Shown in pieces: positions 19,153-30,900 of a DNA stretch of 64,000 bases (position 1 is the stretch's first letter; every line of letters starts with the position of its first letter). A model generated the notes under the pieces. The model worked only from the letters and a program-made list of their open reading frames with translations, made no database searches and was not told the origin of the DNA. A program made the translations under genes and the position numbers. The DNA lies in NCBI RefSeq assembly GCF_014133895.1, contig NC_050727.1, positions 310,001 to 374,000 of the forward strand, given 5' to 3'. The DNA comes from Torulaspora globosa. Its lineage: Eukaryota; Ascomycota; Saccharomycetes; Saccharomycetales; Saccharomycetaceae.

Positions 19153-22100
19153 TCAATATATGCCAATCTTCTGTAGCTCGAGCTCAATTCTCGATGTTGG
19201 ATTAATATCTCCGAGGCTTCTAAGATCAGCATCAATTTGCTGTTTCAGGTCCGGGATTCGTCTTCTCAAGATGTCTCCAAACTTTATAGTTGGTAGCTGG
19301 GCGTTCTCTATTGTCTCTTTCGTTCCATTGTATAAAAATAGCTGACTCCAGAAACGCAGCATCAATTGTTTCACGTCAGAGCTGACTATACTTGTAGTCA
19401 AATGCTGTGTTAATTCTATGCCAATTTCTGCAGCGGCAACCTGAGTTCTCCAAGTGTAGAGCACAGATTTGTTGTTGAAAGCATCCGTCGTATGCTCTAT
19501 GATGAAGTTGAGCAGATTAAAAGGATACAAGCCGTCTTCCTCCGATAGCTTGCAAATCTTTGAGCATTTCTTCAGAATTTTGATATGCTGAACTTCATCC
19601 TCGATGTTTTGCTTTGACGATCTTCTACTGATTTCTGAGTCGGCTTTAACTCTCTTGCTTGACTGGCCTTCATCAGTATCGGTTTCAGTCCCATTCCCGC
19701 TGCTTCTAGCCAGTAGTATGCCGGCAATATCGATAATCTTTTTAATTAATCTCTCATTCGGAAAGTTGAAGATAAAATCACCAGTAGGGAAAAAGGCATT
19801 ACTAACATACGCCATATTCTTGCGAGATATCTCGGTATAGAATACCTCGTTGAGCCTTTCCCTCAGCTGTACATCTTTCGCTATATGATCTCGAAATTTG
19901 CTGGCTAGAGTCTGCAGAGAATCCAAAATTATCTCTTTGCCTTCCCACGATCTTCCAGAAAGTGAATGAACAGTTATATCAAATAACTTCTTGATGTGCT
20001 TTTCGCTCATGGAGCGGTCAACCTTGCCACATAATACTGATATCGATTGGCCGCATGTTTTCCGAACAGAAAAGTCATTAGATTCGATGTGATTATTCAG
20101 CAGATCAAGAATCTCATCGAGGTATAGCATTACAGAACCTGAGCCCTGTGTCGAAGCCTCCGTCCATATGTTCTCGCAATGTGAGCTAACCTCTTTGTCT
20201 GCATCGTTGGATGCGAGGAACAACAATGGCATTATTATACTTGCAACATTCTCGAATTCCGATGGTGCATGCTTGAGGACTGATTCAATGGCTGTCGCAA
20301 CGATAACTTTGGAATCAGTATCTCCAGCGAAATAGATATTTTCCAGCTGCTTGCTATACTTAACAGCTTTGTCTAAAGTAGTCACTCGAAAAACATGACC
20401 GAAGGTGACAGCGAAGGCAGCCTTCACGGAAGGATTTCTACCTTCGAATGAAGTAATGCATGACTTTAGCAGCTTTCCAGCCAACGGTTTCAGAGACAGT
20501 GAGTATTTTTTCACTAGTAAGTTGAATACCAGCGATACTGCTACTTTAGACGGCAAGCCAACAGCATTTTTAGCCGCTTTGATAGCGCCAGCTACATGAC
20601 CATCCATTAAAGTTTCATCTGATTCATTGATAAGTTTCTCTATTGCATTCATCAGGGGAGATTTGCCAACACCACTTCTCCTGAGGTAATCAATTGCTTT
20701 CGCGTCAACATTGAAGTTATTAGCGTTTAGGGACAAGTAATTGATAGCTTGTGGCTCAATAGACGAGAAGAGAAGTGTAAGATCATAAACTAGATTTATA
20801 GCGAATGGTTTCATCGCGTCTCCGGAATTCTCGATCAATTCTAATAAAGTCTTCATTGCAAAGTGCTGCACCTCTTCAGCGTCATTGTTTAGCCCTTTAG
20901 GCCCTAAGAAGAATGGTAAAAGTTGCGAAAGAATACTCTCGGCATCCTCAGATTTAATACCGTCTTTGACATTGATGGATCGCGCCAGTATTTTAGAAAG
21001 GACAGTCGTCAATTTTGTGCCCGCTTCTCGAACACTCTCTTTGATATCATCCATTGCTCTGAATGCCAAAGTCCAGATCTCCAAAAGGTTTTGTGCAAAT
21101 TTCTTGTTTGGTTGCATTTGAACCAGCTGCAAAAGAGCCAGCGCACTGGCTTCACGAACCCTCCATTCTTTATTGGCCATTCCTGATAGCGCTTCCCGGA
21201 GTATATTATCGAAGTAGTGTGAAGTAACCGTCGCAGAGTCACTAACCAAAGAGTTCCAGATGTCGTTCATCGATCGTGCGACCGCCGTGTAGGGATCGAA
21301 TCTATATATATAGAGTTTTGGAATGAGTCTCAGGGCAAAGTTCCTGTCCTGCAAAAGAAGGTTCTGTAAAGATGATTTGGACATGATTGCACCGAGACCA
21401 AACGAAACACCTTTCTTTGATGACCACAATGACGAGCTTTTGGAAAGGGACATAAATTTGTAAACCAAAGAAGGGTCACCGACGTCCGAGGCTAAATTGA
21501 GGATGTCCTTATACGTTCTAACGGATCCACCGTCGGTGTTCAAAGCCCCTTCTTCGAATAACTCCGTCTCTCCTGATACAGATCCAGCCGCCATGTTCAT
21601 AGCTTCTTTATTGTCCGTGAAGGATTTTAACAAGCCTTTCACCATCTCTTCTTTGAGGTCTCCATCACCCATTTCGTAAACCAGACCAAGACCTCTAGCC
21701 GCCGACTCCTGGATGAACTCATCACGGTCAGCAAGAAATTTCATAAACTTAGAATGAATATCAGCCGATCTTTCCTTTAGCGTTTGTTCGCTGCTCAGAT
21801 ATTGAACCAACGATAATAGCCATATGCAAGAAGCCCTTCTTAGACTGGGTTTTGTTGAACCGCAGTCCCTCAAGACTCTATCAAGAACCATTGGGACCCT
21901 TTTGCTGCAGTAAATTACTTCTAACCACGACAGTGGAACAAAAGATAAGTCAAGTTGCTGGTGTAAAATCTTACTCCTCCAGCCTCCTGCCATGATAGCC
22001 AGAGCCTCTCCCGCTGAAAACAGCAAATCGACTTGTTTTGAGACATGGGTCTCCCAAATTCTGTCCAGTTGTAGCTCAAATGTACGGTCATCCTCGGCAT

Positions 22101-24717
22101 ACATGGATAGGTATCCCCACAACTCGATAGTCTCAGCATTTTTCATCAGATTAGGTTCGAGGATGTCAGAAACCTCGGATAAGAAATCACATCTCGTCTT
22201 TAGATCAAGACAGCGCAAAGTGCCATACTTCATCATCTGTGCCAATAAGTTGATTGCTGCAATCTTGTGTCTTGAGTTCTGCAAAAAGGCGGATAAGTTT
22301 CCGACCACCGTATTAATGATATTAGAAGGGTAATCGAATCTTTTTGCAAGTGCTATTCTGGGAACGATATAGCACTTAGCGAGAAGGGAGGGAAGTCTTT
22401 GATCGACGGCGGAGATTTCCACAGTTTCCAATATTTTTTGCACAATTTCAGATTCTGGCACACTGGCAGCAATAATTCCTAAAGTGTTGGCCGCTATTCG
22501 CAAATTCTCGTGGGTATTAGTCTCCGATGACTGCAGATACTTCATAAGTTGGGGAATCAGAAAAAGAAGAGCGCTCAACACATGTCTGCTGCAGAAGCGT
22601 ATCAAGCCTAGCAATGTTTCGCCAAATACGACATCATTATAGGTGAATAGGCTAACTTGATTATCGAGCTCATTTTTAATTGTAAACTCCGCGCACAACC
22701 TACTGAAGAACTTTAAAAGCCAATTATCTTCTATTCTTGACAGAAGATCGAGAACGCTGCTTCTGACATTTTCGTCAATAGCAAGGGCTTTTTCGATCCG
22801 TACGGACCAATCCTCATCTTGAACTATCATCGTCTTTCTGTCGTGAATTGCTTGTGAAATCAAACATTGTTTGCTGAAACTAACAGCAACATTCAATGTT
22901 CTAAACATGATAGTGGACTGCTTGTCAGATGCATAATCCAGCTCATCCAACATCAGGCAAACAAATTCTTGGAAAGACGGGAGGGGAGATTGCCTTATCT
23001 CAGTGGCGAGAAGGTCAGCAGTTGACTTGAATTCTGTCGTGTTGAGGGCCTGATTTTTTCGGAACCAATATGGATTCAGTCCTTTATAAGACTCTTCAAT
23101 AACATCAAACTTATTACCTCTCCAGGTCCCCCAGACATTTAACATTCGGGCTTTTGTATCATTGAAAGGGAAGGCAGCATTACAGTACTTGATGCAAACG
23201 TATTTGCAGGCCATAATGCCCTCTTTTTTTCCTTTATCATCCTCCGCATCTTCTTCTGATTCATCCATCATTATCTTGCGGATCAATAATCTCAGCTTTT
23301 CTCTAGTGGTATCGGGAAGCTGATGCAAGCTTGGGGTCAAAGAGACTAGTGCCTCTTGTATACTTGCCCGGAATTCAGGCAGATCGCTCTTCAGCGAATC
23401 TAATAGGAATTCAATATAGGACAAGTCAAGCAAAAGATCAAAGTCCCTTTTAAGTATATCACCTAGAGTCTCATATTGTAATCTTCTTCGATCGATAGAG
23501 GCCGAGGAAATTGAACTCGACTGGCCCAGTTGCAATCTGGGCCAACCTTCATCATGTAAGTTGTTCCTTAGAAGTGGTGCGATTCCAATATTGTTTTCCT
23601 GCTGCCCAGCTAAGCTACGATAATTATGCTTAGCCACATGACGGATGAAAATAAGACATAGTGCTCTGAGCTTGTAGCTCTCAGAATGCATTCCTATGGA
23701 GATGATAGCAGCAACGTGATCAGCTTTTGAAGTTGCCAGGACGCTCCTGGTGAGAATGCGCAATATTCTTTCCTGCAGCTCCTGCTTAGCAGGTGGTGAA
23801 CCCCTTCGTTTATCACCAGCATAGAGGGTTATTATTGACTCGATAAAATCCGCATCTTCGTAAGGAATATATATTCGTTTTAAGCCTTGTTGGGCAGATT
23901 CCGATATCTCGCTTGGATCCGCTGATGCAACCAGCAGGAACTTGGTCAGTAACTTATCCTCTGGCACAAACCCACTGTTGACAAACTTGAAGACCGCGCA
24001 CTTAAACCGCAGCGCTTGTTCCCTGGTGAAGCTTACTCCAGCTTCGTACGTGAGAAAGGAAACATCATCAGAGCTCAGACCCGGGCATGAATAGCCCCTG
24101 GGGATAATCCCCGACCGTGCATCTGGTCTTGCCGGTACTAAAAGAAGGAACTGGATAAACTTCTCGAGAAGAAACTTTAGATCCTCCTCATCATCTAGTC
24201 TCAGGAACTCGCGAGTTTCGTCTTCTTCCTTCGACCCCTTCAACGGTGGTGTCCAACGCAGAAGCGTCTTACATAGAATGTGAAACATCCTTGCCGCTGC
24301 AATTCGAGGCAACTGCGAGATTCCGCTCATGATGAGAGGAACCAGCAAGCGTAACTCCTCAGCGTCCAAACGATCGATTCCCTTGGATGCCAGCAACAAG
24401 CTGTACAGTCTCACATTGCTTACATTGCTATCATCCTGCTCTGGAGGCACTGCAGGCCTCTGAGCCTGCTCTATCAATTTTCTTACTGGCACTTTAACTT
24501 CCTTGAGCGAGTTTAACCTTGCTAATACGTCTTTCAGGACATTGAAAACCGCTTGCCGAACAGAAGCATGAGGTGACGCCAGTTTTAGCAGCAGTGGAGT
24601 CACAAACGTATCAAGGCTCTTCTCAAGTTTTTCAGCACTATCAGCCAGCGCCAACCTCAGCTCCACTTTCTCCACCAGATCTCGCTCTTTCGCCTCCGAA
24701 ACTTGGCTGCTGCTCAT
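19153..24717 (-). CDS. ECM29: Proteasome-associated HEAT-repeat protein Ecm29
   Basis: A 1,854-residue, almost wholly alpha-helical HEAT-repeat protein (the S. cerevisiae orthologue has 1,868). Ecm29 tethers the 19S cap to the 20S core, checks proteasome assembly and inhibits faulty 26S particles. The N-terminus (KVELRLALADSAEKLEKSLDTFVTPLLLKLASPHASVRQ-like) and the central blocks around RAASCIWLLSLVQYL and ESAARGLGLVYEMGDG are family hallmarks. There is no enzymatic motif. The ATG at 24717-24715 fits the family start. It is convergent with UBI4 (78 bp gap) and divergent from VPS13 (227 bp). In S. cerevisiae ECM29 (YHL030W) and UBI4 (YLL039C) are on different chromosomes, so their adjacency here is part of the interleaved order. 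No frameshift over 5.6 kb. Confidence 0.95.
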   Translation of the reverse strand: MSSSQVSEAKERDLVEKVELRLALADSAEKLEKSLDTFVTPLLLKLASPHASVRQAVFNVLKDVLARLNSLKEVKVPVRKLIEQAQRPAVPPEQDDSNVSNVRLYSLLLASKGIDRLDAEELRLLVPLIMSGISQLPRIAAARMFHILCKTLLRWTPPLKGSKEEDETREFLRLDDEEDLKFLLEKFIQFLLLVPARPDARSGIIPRGYSCPGLSSDDVSFLTYEAGVSFTREQALRFKCAVFKFVNSGFVPEDKLLTKFLLVASADPSEISESAQQGLKRIYIPYEDADFIESIITLYAGDKRRGSPPAKQELQERILRILTRSVLATSKADHVAAIISIGMHSESYKLRALCLIFIRHVAKHNYRSLAGQQENNIGIAPLLRNNLHDEGWPRLQLGQSSSISSASIDRRRLQYETLGDILKRDFDLLLDLSYIEFLLDSLKSDLPEFRASIQEALVSLTPSLHQLPDTTREKLRLLIRKIMMDESEEDAEDDKGKKEGIMACKYVCIKYCNAAFPFNDTKARMLNVWGTWRGNKFDVIEESYKGLNPYWFRKNQALNTTEFKSTADLLATEIRQSPLPSFQEFVCLMLDELDYASDKQSTIMFRTLNVAVSFSKQCLISQAIHDRKTMIVQDEDWSVRIEKALAIDENVRSSVLDLLSRIEDNWLLKFFSRLCAEFTIKNELDNQVSLFTYNDVVFGETLLGLIRFCSRHVLSALLFLIPQLMKYLQSSETNTHENLRIAANTLGIIAASVPESEIVQKILETVEISAVDQRLPSLLAKCYIVPRIALAKRFDYPSNIINTVVGNLSAFLQNSRHKIAAINLLAQMMKYGTLRCLDLKTRCDFLSEVSDILEPNLMKNAETIELWGYLSMYAEDDRTFELQLDRIWETHVSKQVDLLFSAGEALAIMAGGWRSKILHQQLDLSFVPLSWLEVIYCSKRVPMVLDRVLRDCGSTKPSLRRASCIWLLSLVQYLSSEQTLKERSADIHSKFMKFLADRDEFIQESAARGLGLVYEMGDGDLKEEMVKGLLKSFTDNKEAMNMAAGSVSGETELFEEGALNTDGGSVRTYKDILNLASDVGDPSLVYKFMSLSKSSSLWSSKKGVSFGLGAIMSKSSLQNLLLQDRNFALRLIPKLYIYRFDPYTAVARSMNDIWNSLVSDSATVTSHYFDNILREALSGMANKEWRVREASALALLQLVQMQPNKKFAQNLLEIWTLAFRAMDDIKESVREAGTKLTTVLSKILARSINVKDGIKSEDAESILSQLLPFFLGPKGLNNDAEEVQHFAMKTLLELIENSGDAMKPFAINLVYDLTLLFSSIEPQAINYLSLNANNFNVDAKAIDYLRRSGVGKSPLMNAIEKLINESDETLMDGHVAGAIKAAKNAVGLPSKVAVSLVFNLLVKKYSLSLKPLAGKLLKSCITSFEGRNPSVKAAFAVTFGHVFRVTTLDKAVKYSKQLENIYFAGDTDSKVIVATAIESVLKHAPSEFENVASIIMPLLFLASNDADKEVSSHCENIWTEASTQGSGSVMLYLDEILDLLNNHIESNDFSVRKTCGQSISVLCGKVDRSMSEKHIKKLFDITVHSLSGRSWEGKEIILDSLQTLASKFRDHIAKDVQLRERLNEVFYTEISRKNMAYVSNAFFPTGDFIFNFPNERLIKKIIDIAGILLARSSGNGTETDTDEGQSSKRVKADSEISRRSSKQNIEDEVQHIKILKKCSKICKLSEEDGLYPFNLLNFIIEHTTDAFNNKSVLYTWRTQVAAAEIGIELTQHLTTSIVSSDVKQLMLRFWSQLFLYNGTKETIENAQLPTIKFGDILRRRIPDLKQQIDADLRSLGDINPTSRIELELQKIGIY

Positions 24718-24944
24718 AGTTATTCCAATGCTCTCCTACCAGTCCCAATCCAGCCACCACCAGGCCAATCAACACTCTCTTCACGTCTCAACTGCACTAT
24801 ATAATCCGGTGGCGGTAGCTGTTCGGGTAAGGACTAAGATTCTTGGGCAAAAAGACACCGTAAATAAAGGAATAAAGGGAACTTCGATCATGTCTAGACC
24901 TAATCATCCACATATAAAGTTCGAGGAAAGCCGCTGTAGCAACG

Positions 24945-27900
24945 ATGTTGGAATCATTGGCGGCTACTTTGCTTAACAGGATACTAGGATCCTATGTTGA
25001 GAATTTTGATCCGACACAGCTGAACCTCGGTATATGGAGTGGTAATGTGAGGTTGACAAACTTGAAACTGAGAAAGGACTCCTTAGACGGTTTGAGCCTA
25101 CCGGTAGATGTTAAGTTCGGAGTGCTCGGGGAGCTTCTACTGACCGTACCGTGGTCTAGTCTGAAGAACAAGCCGGTTAAGATCAGCATCGAGGATTGCT
25201 ATCTGCTTTGTACGCCGAGAGATAATGCATCGATGCACTCGGAAGAGCAGATAGAGCGCGATTTGCGGGTCAAATTGCATAAACTGGCAGAGTGGGAGCT
25301 GGCAAATCAGGCGCGATCGGCTGCAGAGAACCCGAACGGTCAGGGCAACGAGAATGAATCCTTCATGCAGTCACTCATGACAAAGATAGTGGATAACCTG
25401 CAGGTTACAATCAAGAATATTCATGTAAGATACGAGGATATGAGTCAGGTCTTGTCTAAGGGGCCATGTTCGATCGGTATAACGCTAAGCGAGCTCTCCG
25501 CGGTTTCGACCGATGCTGGTTGGACTCCCAGTTTTATATCGATGACGCAGGATGTGACGCATAAGCTCGTGACGTTGAACTCTTTGTGTCTGTATTGGAA
25601 TACCAAAGCTGTTACGATAGAGGAAGAGGACGATATCCTGGATCACGATATCCTGATATCGAAATTTAAGAACGCCGTGGCCACTGGAGGCAAAGCGATC
25701 CCCAGTTTTCAATATATTCTTAAACCCGTGACAGGGTCAGGGAGACTCAGTGTCAATAAGCTGGGTTCGACTCCAGAGAGACCGCATATTGAACTGAACG
25801 TTCTGTTTGATGAGTTGGGATTCGAGCTGGATGACTCTGAATATGCGGATATTCTTCACACTATTTCCAGTTTGCACTTGAGTCAGAAGACCCAGAAGTT
25901 CAAGAAAAAAAGACCGGACTATTCTACTAATGAAAATCCGAGCGGATGGTTCAAGTACGTCGCTTCTTGTGTCTTGGATGAAATTCATGAGAAGAATGAG
26001 GCATGGACATGGGATCATATCAAGCAAAGATGCGAGCAAAGAAGGCTTTACATCCAGCTTTGGATGAAGAAGCTTCAACAGGGCAACATAGATCAAAAGT
26101 TACCTTCTCAAGAGGACGAGAAGAAGTTGGATGAGCTACACAGGGTTCTTGATTTTGATTCGTTGATACTATTCCGGTCAGTTGCGAAGAAGGAATATGC
26201 CAAGAAGAGATTGACCACACGCGATGCCGCATCGTCAATCCCTCAGCAACAAACTAGCGGTCCTGGAGGCTGGTTGTCGTCATGGTGGGGAGGCGGAAAA
26301 GACACAAACAATAAAGCGGAGGATCTTCTTCTCACTGATGAACAGAGACAAGAGTTGTATGATGCCATTGAATTTGACGAAAGTAACGAAATAGAGACAC
26401 AGATACCAAAAGACAGGACAACCGTGAAGATAACGGGTTTGTTAAAGAAAGGTGCTTTTACAATTAAGAACAGAGCTCACTGCACGCAGTTGGGCGAGAT
26501 CATATTCCAAAATTGCGAACTTGAGTTTTTGCAGCGAACCGGCTCGTTCCTAGCATCTTTCAAGCTGCATGAGTTCAAGATTGAGGATGGTTCTCCAAAT
26601 ACTCTTTACAAACATATCGTCAGCGTGAAAAATATTAAATCTGATGATCTCGTTGATGCCGAGGGAAATCCCGAACCACTACTCAAAGCTCTCTTTGAGT
26701 CTAACCCCTTGGACGAATCTGCTGATTCTAAAGTGGACATTACATTGCGTGGGATGACCATATTCTACCACGTACATTTCATCAACGAAATTATTCACTT
26801 TTTCAATCCACCGAAGCAGCATATGGAAACAATAACTGCCATCATCAACGCCGCCGAGGCAACCGTTGAAGGATGGACTACTCAAACAAGAATGGGGCTT
26901 GAATCGTTATTAGAAGAGCACAAGACGGCAAATATAACTCTCGATCTCCAGGCTCCCTTAATTATTATACCTTTAGATCCTCATGTTTGGGACACTCCTT
27001 GTGCAGTCATCGATGCGGGACATATAGCGCTTGTGAGTGATCTGGTGCCTAAACAGAGGATTGAGCAAATCAGGCAGATGAGCCCTGAGGAGTACGACAA
27101 GATTGATGATTTGGAGCTGAAAGGTCTCATGTTCGATAGGTTCCAGTTATATCTGCAGGATACTCAGATACTTGTTGGTCCTGATGTTCGTTCTACCATT
27201 TCAAGCCTGAATGGTTCTGCAGAGGGTGTTCAGTATAGCATCTTGAGTGGGCTGCTACTGGAACTTACTCTTGACATCTCAATTCTGCCCAGAGCATATA
27301 ATCTTCCAAGAGCAAAAGCTTTTGGACATCTTCAGAAGTTGGATCTTTCATTGAACGACTATCAATATAAGGTTATCATGCAACTTCTTGAAAAGTCTAT
27401 CCCCAATTTTACAGACTTCGAATCAGATATTGATTTCAAAGAGCAATACGCTACGATGGGAAACGAAGACAAAAAATTACAAATTCAGCTTAAAAATACA
27501 ATGCAGGCCCTTGAGAAAATGACTCCGGCACAGATTGCTCAAAAGCTGTTCCAGCTTCAATTTGAAGTGGACTCTATACAGATCTCGCTCTACAAATGTC
27601 TGGACAACGGATCCATGAGCTGCAAAAAATTGCTTGACTTCCTAGGAGATAAGGTGAAATTGATTTTAGTGAAGAAAGCTAAAGAAATAGAGATGAAGCT
27701 TAACGTTCATTCTGTAAGTGTTATGGACTTCATTGAACAAACCAATAATGATGAGTTTCGGTACTTGATTTCGTCCGGAGCCGCTGAACCTGACAAGGAA
27801 AAGGATCTCTTTACCGTCGATTATAATCGGAAACAGAGAATAGTGCTTCATGATGACTTACATATCGAAGTTTTCGATCAAGACGTTAACATTAATATGG

Positions 27901-30900
27901 AGCAGTTACGAGTTGTTTTGACCCCAAAATCAATCCTTACTTTGATGAACTTTGCTTTAACCACTTTTACAGATCCATCGACTCCTGAAGTACCGGCTGA
28001 CGTCCTGAGACATAATAGAGAAAATCGAGAGGATGCCCCACAAAAGATCAATTTAGCGGTTGATATGGCAGGTATTGTGATCATATTCAATGATGATTCT
28101 TTAAAACTAGCGACTTTAGTGCTATCAGCAGGAGAGTTTACAATGTTCCTACTGCCTGAAAAAATGAAAGTCAATATGAGGTTGGGAGGACTGGAACTCA
28201 CCGATGAGGTCTCCGGTGGTTTACCTAGAGATTCCATTTTCCGAAGAGTGATCACAATGAGTGATGCTGAGCTCGCTGAACTAACGTATGAGACTTTTGA
28301 TCCGGCCAATAACCCGAACAACTACGACTCAGTCTTAAAATACACTACGGGCTCGTTGCATATTAATTTCATTGAGCATTCTATCAATAAGCTTGTCAAC
28401 TTCTTTTATAAGCTTCAAAAGCTGAAGAAGTTATTCGATAAGGCGCGTGAACTGGCCTACGACCAAGCTCCATCGATTGAGTCAGTCAACAATTTAAAAA
28501 TGGATATACTCATAAAAGCACCTATAATTGAGTTCCCAAAACTGATCGATCCCCGCAATGATATCTACGATAGCATGAAATTTTATCTGGGAGAGTTTTT
28601 CATTCAAAACGAGTTCCATGATCTCGCAGACTCGCACAAAGTCAATCACATAAAGTTAGGTTTGAGGGAAGGTCAACTCTTGTCCAACTTCAGCCTAGAA
28701 AATGGTGATCACCAGCTTTTGCACATGATTGACAATATGTGCTTAACTTTCGATGTTGAACATGACCAAATGGCAGCCCTCACATATCCAGAGTTCAAAA
28801 TTAAAGGTTATTTTGATCCCTTAAAGACATCGCTCACAGAACTACAACTGCGTTACTTGGTTAGCATCTCCGAGAAGGTAACCGCTGCTTTTGACATAAC
28901 CGAACCTACCTCTGAGGAACTTGGAGGGGACGAAATATATGCCGACACTTTCGGAGAGAGCGCGGTAGCCAGCACGAACCTTGGCTCCCCGTCACCCGTT
29001 GACGTTGAGTCAGACCAGAAGCAATTGGAGGGTTTGAAACTAGACTTTCAGTTTGAAGCCCCTGAAGTTTCACTGACGCTGTTCAATGATACCGCAAAGG
29101 CGACTAAATTAGATAAAAAGGGTCTGACTGTACTAACCTTTCACGATTTAGCTTTGAAGGCCAAGTACAACAATGATGGAACAGGAGAAGCAGAATCCCA
29201 TATAGCCACCTTTGCAGTGGTCGATATAAGAGATAAGAAGGATAATAAACACACCGAGTTAATTCCTAAGGTTGTAAACGAAAATTATCAGTTCATGAGC
29301 TCGATAACTGCTAAGAACTTGAGCGAAGGGAAGTTGATTAATTTATCGGTCACGATCGACAGTCCACAGATTATATTGGCAATGGACTATTTATTTGCCC
29401 TGCAACACTTTTGTGATTTGGCATTCACTAGCCAATCAGCACAAGTCGAGATTGACACACCTGGTTATGGTGATTTGAATGCAGCTCCTACCAATATGGG
29501 AACTCTCGGGAGTGAAACGAAGCTTCATTATTCGCTAAACGTTGTCAATGCGGCTGTGATATTGCTTGCTGATCCCTCGGATTTGAAGTCAGAAGCTGTA
29601 GTCTTCAATGTTGGACAGTTTCTATTGTCTGATCAAAATATAACAGCTTTATCCGCCAACAACGTTGGGATGTCATTTGTGAGAATGAACTCTGATAGTG
29701 AACAGAGAGTTCGGCTGCTAGATGAATTTTCCTCATCGATAGTCATAGACAAAAGGAACTCAACACCAGAGAGATTGTTGACTAACGTCCAGGTATCAGT
29801 GGAGCCTTTAATTTTAAGTATTTCTTTGAGAGATATCCGTCTGGCGATGCTAATCTTTAATCGACTCATGTCGCAAATGAGCGACGGTTCGAACGCTGCA
29901 TCTGCAAACGATGAGGTTTCTACTTACGGCGCGTTCTCGAAGGAGTTTGAGAAGAAGCTCTCAAGATACGCTCCCAGCTTTGTCTCTTCATTAAATGCAA
30001 GCTCCCATCACGACGTTAGGCGAGCGACTCAAGTCGATATTGTGACTCGCGGGGAGAAGTTAGAGGCTGATTTTGGAGGTCTTAGACTACTGCTTATTGG
30101 CGATGTGCATGAGCTACCAATTTTGGACATGAATGTCAACCCATTTCAGGCGTCAGCAAAAAATTGGTCAACGGACATCGATGCTCTCGCTACTTTAGAG
30201 ACGTACGTCAACGTTTTTAACTATTCCAGATCGAGTTGGGAGCCCTTGATTGAAGAATTCCCAATCTCCTTTCATCTTTCGAAGGGATCTGAGCGGGATG
30301 CTCTTATTCGATTCGACGCTGTATCAAGAAAAGTGGCAGAATTGACGCTATCTTCAAGAACTATAGCGATGTTATCGCAAATTCCAAGTACCTTGACAGG
30401 TGATATCAATATAAGCTCGAGAGGTGCTCAAAAGCCATATAGAATTATTAACGACACGGAGTTCGATTTAGAGATATGGATAGCCACAGATGACGGCGAA
30501 GAACGAAGGGGATTTACGACTTTGAAGGCAAGGGGCACCATACCATGGGAATTTGAAGATTGGCGAACAGTTAGAGAGAAGCTTGACGTCGACAGCAAAG
30601 GTTGTAACTTAGCCGCTGTAGTAGCAGGATCAAACTATAAGACCACTATGAAAATTGACGCAACGCAAGAAGGAGAATTTCTTTTTGTGCTACAACCTGC
30701 TGTGAACCATGTTCACAATCGTTTGACTTGCGAATTGCAATTGGGTGACGACAACGTTAAGGTCATAACTTTTAGATCTACCTTAGTTATGGAGAATGCC
30801 ACTTCGATACCAGTGCTACTGAAGGTAGAGTCTCATGATTTGGAACCTGTAATTAGCGCAATTGATCCGTCCAAAACGCATTCAGTACCCGTAAGCTATT